The translations under genes and the position numbers were made by a program. The notes below the pieces were generated by a model. That model saw nothing but the letters and a program-made list of their open reading frames with translations, was not told where the DNA came from and did no database searches. From Planctomicrobium piriforme (GTDB lineage Bacteria > Planctomycetota > Planctomycetia > Planctomycetales > Planctomycetaceae), in assembly GCA_945860955.1 (NCBI GenBank), contig CAMATH010000041.1:1-59589 (forward strand): 59,589 nt of DNA, given 5' to 3'. Positions 55,072 to 59,589 of the stretch are shown here, one piece after another (position 1 is the first letter of the stretch; each line of letters opens with the position of its first letter).

Positions 55072-55104
55072 ACACAACCCGCTACAAAGTAGCGGGTTGT
55101 GTTG
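55072..55104 (-). terminator. hairpin downstream of the tRNA-Cys fragment
   Basis: ACACAACCC-CGCTAC and GTAGCGGGTTGTGT pair across a short loop with one bulge. On the minus strand it begins immediately after the tRNA 3' end, where a tRNA terminator would be. The following CGTTTCC is only weakly T-rich. Confidence 0.5.
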
Positions 55105-55161
55105 AGAGGCCCCGGTCGGAGTCGAACCGACGATGGCGGATTTGCAATCCGAACGCACCGT
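55105..55161 (-). other. 3' part of tRNA-Cys (GCA): probable attachment site
   Basis: The minus strand reads CGGATTGCAAATCCG (anticodon arm, anticodon GCA), a variable region, GTCGGTTCGACTCCGAC (perfect T arm) and CGGGGCC-T (3' acceptor strand and discriminator). No D arm or matching GGCCCCG 5' strand exists upstream (55162-55260), so this is only the 3' half of a tRNA-Cys. Integrases often target tRNA 3' halves and leave such a copy at one end of the inserted element. The element would lie to the right, and the restored tRNA should be at its far end, outside the window. Confidence 0.7.
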
Positions 55162-55255
55162 TTTTGAGCGGGTTTTTAACGGTCCGCTTACCGTTCACCC
55201 CCAAATCCTGGAACATCACTTTCGTGCTACAAAAACAGCATTTTTGTGACAATGA

Positions 55256-55345
55256 GTGAGTTTCCTAGTGAGTGCGGGCGGAATCGATTCGCAACCACCG
55301 CACGGCGAATTCGGAAGGGTGTTTTGGTGAGTTTTCTGGTGAGTG
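55256..55345 (+). repeat. direct repeats near the attachment site
   Basis: GTGAGTTTCCTAGTGAGTG (55256-55274) and GTGAGTTTTCTGGTGAGTG (55327-55345) agree at 17 of 19 positions and are 71 nt apart. A looser third copy is at about 55408-55432 (GTGAGC...GGTTGAGTG). Placed between the attachment site and the first genes, they could be integrase/excisionase arm-type sites or replication iterons. Confidence 0.5.
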
Positions 55346-55452
55346 ATTTCCACTACGTTTCCAGCGGCAGAGTGCGGTTCAAATAGATCCATTTCAGTTT
55401 GTTTCTGGTGAGCTATTTTCTCCGGTTGAGTGCGTCGAAAACGTGCAAATTG

Positions 55453-55481
55453 TTGACAACGTCGACTGAGTTCGGTACCAT
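55453..55481 (+). promoter_or_regulatory. sigma70-like promoter of the element's early genes
   Basis: TTGACA (6/6) at 55453-55458 and TACCAT at 55476-55481 with a 17-nt spacer. The -35 box is embedded in GTTGACAAC, a near-palindrome that could be an operator. The first gene starts about 190 nt downstream. Confidence 0.55.
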
Positions 55482-55668
55482 CGGGGTTTGAAAAAACGTG
55501 CGAGTTGTTCTTCACCACATTCCGGTGGTTGCGGACCCGACAAATCCCGAAGTTCATTCTCTACAAGGAAAGAACTGCGTCTTACCTTCGAACTCGTGGA
55601 AAAGTTCGGGGGCGGGGTGAGTCAGTCGGCAACCAACGCCAGAGGCATCGGCTAGGAAAAGTGCGTTG

Positions 55669-55884
55669 ATGGATCCTGATTTTCAGGATCAGTTCGTCAC
55701 GGTTGGCGAGCTGAGCGAGCGCGTACGTATCAGTATCGGGGCGATCTACCAGCGGGTTCGACGGCGGCAATTGCCTGTGCGTCGGGTCGGGCGGCAGATT
55801 CGATTGCCATTGAAAGAGTGTGTCCGCATTCTCGTGCGCGACATGCCGGCGATTGTTTCCGGGGAGGGTAGCAGCAATGGCTGA
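55669..55884 (+). CDS. small HTH excisionase-like protein
   Basis: 71-aa helix-turn-helix protein of the MerR/excisionase type: FVTVGELSERVRISIGAIYQ, then RVRRRQLPVRRVGRQIRLPL, a DNA-binding helix plus wing, the typical 'excisionase family DNA-binding' pattern. AGGAAAA is about 10 nt upstream of ATG 55669. Its stop overlaps the start of the next gene (ATGGCTGA), so the two are translationally coupled. Position next to a tRNA attachment site supports a role in excision or early regulation. Confidence 0.75.
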   Translation: MDPDFQDQFVTVGELSERVRISIGAIYQRVRRRQLPVRRVGRQIRLPLKECVRILVRDMPAIVSGEGSSNG

Positions 55885-56104
55885 ACACACTCCCGGAATC
55901 GTCGACACGACGAAAATCTACACGCTGCCGGCACTCGCGAGGGCGACCGGCTGGGGTAAGGCGGGAATCCGGTCAGCTCGACGCAAAGGGCTGATCGTGC
56001 GGTACGCCAGTGGCAAAGCGTTCGTACTGGGAACCGACATCGCAGAGTTTCTGCGCTCGTGTCCCAGTGAATCGCCGACTGCCGCCAAAGTCACCCCCCG
56101 CTAA
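55877..56104 (+). CDS. second small HTH protein
   Basis: 75 aa from ATG 55877. TLPALARATGWGKAGIRSAR and KGLIVRYASGKAFVLGTDIA again give a helix-turn-helix followed by a wing, close in layout to the preceding protein. The frame is open upstream to 55820, but the overlap with the first gene sets the start. Probably a regulator of the integrated element or a recombination directionality factor. Confidence 0.7.
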   Translation: MAEHTPGIVDTTKIYTLPALARATGWGKAGIRSARRKGLIVRYASGKAFVLGTDIAEFLRSCPSESPTAAKVTPR

Positions 56105-56110
56105 TTGAAA

Positions 56111-56144
56111 AACCCCGGCGGCCGTGGCGGGCCTGCGCGGGGTT
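56111..56144. other. hairpin ahead of the primase gene
   Basis: AACCCCG (56111-56117) pairs with CGGGGTT (56138-56144) across a GC-rich interior. On the minus strand it is followed by TTTTTCAATT, so it may terminate antisense transcription; on the plus strand it could act as an attenuator. Confidence 0.35.
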
Positions 56145-56172
56145 CGCACAATGTAACGGAGATCTTAACACG

Positions 56173-57486
56173 ATGCCAAACACGAATCTATCGGAGGCGC
56201 TGCGCCTCGCCAGTCTCGGATACCCGGTCTTTCCCTGCGTCCCCGGGGAGAAACGGCCATTGAATTCTAACGGATGCCTGGGGGCGACAGTCGACCGCGA
56301 CACGATCACCGTCTGGTGGACGCAGACGCCGAACGCGAATATCGGACTGTCGACAAACGGTCTTTGCGTGGTCGACGTTGACCCGCTGAACGACGGTTCG
56401 CCCAACCCGTGGTTTGGCGAGTGGATCGACGGTCTGGACGATCCGCCCAAAGCACGGACGCCCCGGCGTGGAATTCATCTGGTCTACAGTGCGCCCGCAG
56501 GGTCGAACCTGCGAAACACGACCGGCAAGTTGGCTCCACGCGTCGATACGCGAGCCGATGGCGGCTACATCTGCGTCGCCCCGTCGTGTACCGCCAACGG
56601 CCAATACCAATGGACGAAGGAACTGCCCCAGCGGTGCGAACTGCCGGTTCTGCCGCAATGGCTGTTCGACCGGTTGGCAGGGAATCAGTTTGCGAATTTA
56701 AGGTCGGTCGACGAAACGATTGACGTTCAAAGCCGAAACCCGAGCGAACTGTCCGCGACGTCGACATCATCCACAATTCCCAATGGCGAGCGGAACTCGA
56801 CATTGGCGAGTCTCGGCGGATTTTTGCGACGGGGCGGATTGAGTGAAACCGAGATTCGCGCCGCTCTCTACGCGGCGAACGTCCAAAGATGCGTTCCTCC
56901 CCTCGATGAAGCCGAAGTGGCGGCAATCGCCCGTTCGGTAAGCCGCTACGAACCGGACGAAAAGACGCAGGCGATGGCGGAAGAGTCCGCGAAATATCCC
57001 GGCGAGCCAATCGACTGGCCCGAAGTGCAACCGCTCCCAATTGGACTCCCCCCCGTCGAACCGTTTGACCCGTCGATGCTTCCTGACGCTTTCTATGGAT
57101 GGCTGGCGGACGTCTCAGAACGGATGCAAACCCCGCTCGACTTTGCCGGCGTCGGTGCCATGATCTCACTGGCGGGCGTCGTCGGTCGCAAGATCTGCAT
57201 TCGACCGAAGCAATACGACGACTGGGAAGTCGTTCCCAATTTATGGGGGGCAATCATCGGTCGCCCCGGGCTGCTGAAAAGTCCCGTGTTGAAAGAAGTG
57301 ACCAAACCGCTCTGCCGACTGGAAGCCGAAGCCCGTAATCGATTCGCAGACGATCTCGCCCGCTTCGAGATTGAACACGCCGCATGGAAGTTGCGACAAA
57401 AGCAAGGCCAACAGCAGCGAAATGCAGCTCGCAACATCGACGACACGAACGACAACCACGACGGCGATAACAACCCCATTTCCTAA
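56173..57486 (+). CDS. primase-polymerase with DUF3987 N-terminal part
   Basis: 437-aa replication protein. The N-terminal bifunctional primase/polymerase domain (ALRLASLGYPVFPCVPGEKR, VVDVDPLND with catalytic Asp pair, RTPRRGIHLVYSAP, DTRADGGYICVAPS) is followed by a PriCT-like helical segment (LGGFLRRGGLSETEIRAALY) and the start of a DUF3987 helicase/primase-associated domain (PDAFYGWLADVSERMQTPLD, LWGAIIGRPGLLKSPVLKEV). It stops inside the DUF3987 linker, and the remainder is the next gene. Such proteins replicate plasmids, phage satellites and integrative elements. GGAG lies about 8-11 nt before the ATG. Confidence 0.87.
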   Translation: MPNTNLSEALRLASLGYPVFPCVPGEKRPLNSNGCLGATVDRDTITVWWTQTPNANIGLSTNGLCVVDVDPLNDGSPNPWFGEWIDGLDDPPKARTPRRGIHLVYSAPAGSNLRNTTGKLAPRVDTRADGGYICVAPSCTANGQYQWTKELPQRCELPVLPQWLFDRLAGNQFANLRSVDETIDVQSRNPSELSATSTSSTIPNGERNSTLASLGGFLRRGGLSETEIRAALYAANVQRCVPPLDEAEVAAIARSVSRYEPDEKTQAMAEESAKYPGEPIDWPEVQPLPIGLPPVEPFDPSMLPDAFYGWLADVSERMQTPLDFAGVGAMISLAGVVGRKICIRPKQYDDWEVVPNLWGAIIGRPGLLKSPVLKEVTKPLCRLEAEARNRFADDLARFEIEHAAWKLRQKQGQQQRNAARNIDDTNDNHDGDNNPIS

Positions 57487-57503
57487 TTCAAGGAACACGA
57501 GAC

Positions 57504-58622
57504 ATGGCCGATATTTCAGACCGAGACCACGATCCCGAGCCGAAACCGCCCGTTCGGCGTCGTTACATGCTGAACGATACCACCGCCGAAAAACTCGGCG
57601 TCATTCTGCAAGAGAATCCGAACGGAACGACGGTGTTCCGGGATGAACTGACCGGACTGTTGAGAATGCTCGACAAACCCGGCAACGAGACCGCCCGATC
57701 GTTCTTTCTGGAGTGCTGGAACGGTGATGGCAATTTCGTTTTCGACCGCATCATGCGAGGGACTGTCGATATTGCCGCCTGTTGTCTCTCGATTCTCGGC
57801 GGCATCCAACCCGGTCCGTTGCAGGGGTACCGTCAACAGGCAATGAAGATCGGAGCCGGCGACGACGGATTGATGCAGCGGTTCCAATTGTTGGTACAGC
57901 CCGACCAGTCTACGACCTGGAAGAACGTCGACCGCTGGCCGAGCAAGGACGCGAAAAACCGTGCGTTCGAGGTCTTCGAACGACTCGACCGAATGGACGG
58001 GTTCCAGATGGGTGGAGGTGTCGACGACTACAACCGCGACGCTGTTCCCTACGTTCGATTCAGTCGAGAAGCTCAGCCGGTCTTCGACGACTGGCGGACC
58101 GGTTTGGAACATCGCCTGCGGGCCGGAACTGATGGCCAAGCGCTGGAATCGCACTTGGCGAAATACCGCAGTCTCATTCCGTCGCTGGCGCTGCTTCTGC
58201 ACTTGGCAGACTCCGGAACGGGGGCGGTCGGACGGCCGGCCCTGGAACGTGCGATTCGCTGGGGTCGGTACCTCGAATCGCACGCTCGGCGAGTTTACGG
58301 CGACGCGGATCGGCCTGGAATGCAGTCGACCCGAGCACTGGCCCGCAAAATCACTGATCGATCGGTTCAGGACTCGTTCTCCGCCCGCGACATTTACCGA
58401 AACGAGTGGTCGCAACTGAATGACGCAAACACGGTCGAACAGGCGGCGGGCGAACTGGAGAAACTCGGCTGGCTGGTTTTTCGACAACTTGAAACGGGGG
58501 GTCGCAAGGCGGGTCGCTGGTTCATCAATCCCCGAGTCTATGAACTGACAAAACCGACAGAACCGACACAAGGGGTGGCTTCTGACGGTTATGGCGGTTT
58601 TGTCGGTGGGGTAGGGAGATGA
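57504..58622 (+). CDS. DUF3987 C-terminal protein
   Basis: 372 aa: the C-terminal part of a DUF3987 protein. Blocks: MLNDTTAEKLGVILQENPNG, TVFRDELTGLLRMLDKPGNE, FLECWNGDGNFVFDRIMRGT, LSILGGIQPGPLQGYRQQAM and GAGDDGLMQRFQLLVQPD. A winged-helix-like C-terminus (SFSARDIYRNEWSQL) follows. AAGGAA about 10 nt before the ATG shows it is translated on its own. It lies 17 nt after the primase gene in a different frame, so the usual single chain is split into two, either by natural fission or an old frameshift. Confidence 0.85.
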   Translation: MADISDRDHDPEPKPPVRRRYMLNDTTAEKLGVILQENPNGTTVFRDELTGLLRMLDKPGNETARSFFLECWNGDGNFVFDRIMRGTVDIAACCLSILGGIQPGPLQGYRQQAMKIGAGDDGLMQRFQLLVQPDQSTTWKNVDRWPSKDAKNRAFEVFERLDRMDGFQMGGGVDDYNRDAVPYVRFSREAQPVFDDWRTGLEHRLRAGTDGQALESHLAKYRSLIPSLALLLHLADSGTGAVGRPALERAIRWGRYLESHARRVYGDADRPGMQSTRALARKITDRSVQDSFSARDIYRNEWSQLNDANTVEQAAGELEKLGWLVFRQLETGGRKAGRWFINPRVYELTKPTEPTQGVASDGYGGFVGGVGR

Positions 58623-59500
58623 ATCGCAACACAGTCTGGCGGCGGTCAAACCACTTCGGTTAAAATCGTCCAACCACGTCGGGGTACGCCCGATTCCGTG
58701 CCTGAGCCTGAAACAAACGCATCGGTTGCCGATGGCAGCGGGCAGGGCCTAGTCCCTTCACTGGGGTTAAGGGGAATTCGTCGCCTGAGCCAAGTGAACC
58801 GAACGAGTACCCATGCTCCGTCGGGTGGCAGGGCCTGGAACCGCACGGCGGGAGGGGTGGCGTTGTAACAGGTCAAGGGGAATCCCGGGAGGGCATCCCC
58901 GTCTGCGGTTCACCAGCTTTGGGGAACTTTTACACGCACGGGGTCAATTTCCGGCTAGTGGTTGGGGTCGACGGGAAAACGACGGGAAACCCTATAACAC
59001 AAGTGGATTTCGATCATTCGGTCGAAAACACGGAATCGGGCGGCGACGCGATGGCAGGAGGGGGGCCGGAATTTCACCGATCCTTCGATCCACAGACCGC
59101 GTTGGAACCGCGCACATATATTTGACGGTTGCGATTCCCGAATTCTCCCGAGGGGGGATTGGGGGGCAGTCCGCCCGGGTCCTTCCCGGTAGTCTTTCCC
59201 AGTCGACCGATTCGTGTGGACGCGGGATTTTCGGTTTCCTTAGTTTCCGCCCCCCCTCTCCGTTTCGGGTCCCTCCCCGGCGGTCGATCCGAGGGACGTC
59301 TATGGGAACCGTTGGAAGAATAGACTGACTTTCTAACGCACTACGGTTCGGCCGAATCGGAATCACGTTCCGGGTGTTCCTTTATTCATGCGTTGACGCC
59401 GATTCGGTTGCGATTGACCAACGTTCGCGGCGGGTGGTAGCCCGGTCAATCATCGAGTACCACAATTGATTTAGGCAAAATTTTGAACGGAGTGTCGAAA
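58623..59500. other. 880-nt stretch without a convincing gene
   Basis: GC-rich, with repeated words (GGCAGGGCCT at about 58739 and 58829) and several short hairpins. The only open frames (58646-58876 minus, 58813-59328 plus) lack domains and have atypical composition. It could hold an origin, a structured RNA or a decayed gene of the element. Confidence 0.4.
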
Positions 59501-59589
59501 ATGGGCGGACTGGGAAGCGGCAACTGGTTTCGGTGGCAGGGGAGCAAGGCGACCGTCGAACAGTCGCTGGCGCTCGCGGTCAGCACATT
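59501..59589 (+). CDS. start of a conserved MGGLGSG protein (partial)
   Basis: Only the first 29 codons are in the window: MGGLGSGNWFRWQGSKATVE then QSLALAVST. From general knowledge, this N-terminus (MGGxGSGxxxRW..K.TVE) is seen in many planctomycete proteins of unknown function, often near mobile or repeated regions. GGAG lies about 10 nt before the ATG. Confidence 0.6.
   Translation, partial: MGGLGSGNWFRWQGSKATVEQSLALAVST

Noticed and set aside
55105-55260. Complete tRNA-Cys gene
   Set aside because: No D arm and no 5' acceptor strand complementary to the CGGGGCC 3' strand can be found upstream; only the 3' half is present.
58650-58900. Group II intron or diversity-generating retroelement RNA
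   Set aside because: GC-rich hairpins are present but there is no recognisable domain V, template repeat or reverse transcriptase in the window.
58813-59328. 171-codon plus-strand frame in the right-end non-coding region
   Set aside because: Arg/Gly/Ser-rich translation without domain or ribosome-binding site.

Overview
The window reads as a planctomycete chromosome, GC-rich and from the family Planctomycetaceae or a close relative. The evidence is the set of lineage-typical families: a PVC-type heme-binding/membrane-bound dehydrogenase protein, a DUF1549/DUF1553 cytochrome-c protein, a Tat-exported DUF1501 protein, DUF1080 plus Gfo/Idh/MocA pairs, a mraZ-like gene with no mraW or ftsZ next to it, and hairpin-rich intergenic repeats of kinds I associate with planctomycete genomes. 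No rRNA gene or CRISPR array is visible.

Layout. 0.1-4.0 kb: three tandem paralogous exported proteins with a CxxC motif, transcribed leftward. 4.2-4.5 kb: a small Bfd-type [2Fe-2S] gene with a good sigma70-like promoter and a Fur-box-like palindrome over the expected start site. 5.0-8.5 kb: a large orphan secretin ending in a clear intrinsic terminator. 9.4-17.2 kb: the PVC-cytochrome, DUF1549/1553 and DUF1501 trio. 17.2-17.9 kb: dispersed repeats. 17.9-27.6 kb: mostly housekeeping and catabolic genes (mraZ-like, pyrE, a DUF4091 protein, a YheT-like hydrolase, a D-2-hydroxyacid dehydrogenase, DUF1080, a Gfo/Idh/MocA oxidoreductase, an OmpH/Skp-like chaperone). 28.0-32.5 kb: a three-gene cassette of a short Hsp70, a single-TM protein and a membrane protein with a degenerate J domain. 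32.6-33.6 kb: a DUF1232 protein and an unknown protein.

34.7-50.3 kb is the most unusual part. A sigma-70-family factor, an unknown protein and a 2435-residue NACHT NTPase overlap one another and look like one operon. The NTPase carries a possible catalytically dead Lon-like domain at its N-terminus and a long HEAT-like C-terminus. Next come a truncated IS1634-type transposase, a CHAT-protease/STAND/TPR protein, a cytoplasmic papain-like (C1) peptidase, and an 85-residue protein that may share a helical module with the peptidase. I infer a threat-sensing or signalling island with two STAND sensors, one wired to transcription (sigma factor) and one to proteolysis (CHAT plus C1 peptidase). It is bordered by long imperfect palindromes and an IS110-family element whose transposase has a long disordered tail.

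53.6-54.8 kb holds a cupin and a DUF1990 protein. At 55.1 kb lies the 3' portion of a tRNA-Cys (GCA) without its 5' half, next to direct repeats, a promoter, two small HTH proteins, a primase-polymerase and a split DUF3987 protein. This reads as the left end (attachment site plus replication module) of an integrated element that continues beyond the right edge, where a gene starting MGGLGSG begins.

All domain calls come from reading motifs by eye. No database search was run, and start codons are chosen from ribosome-binding sites, signal peptides and spacing.
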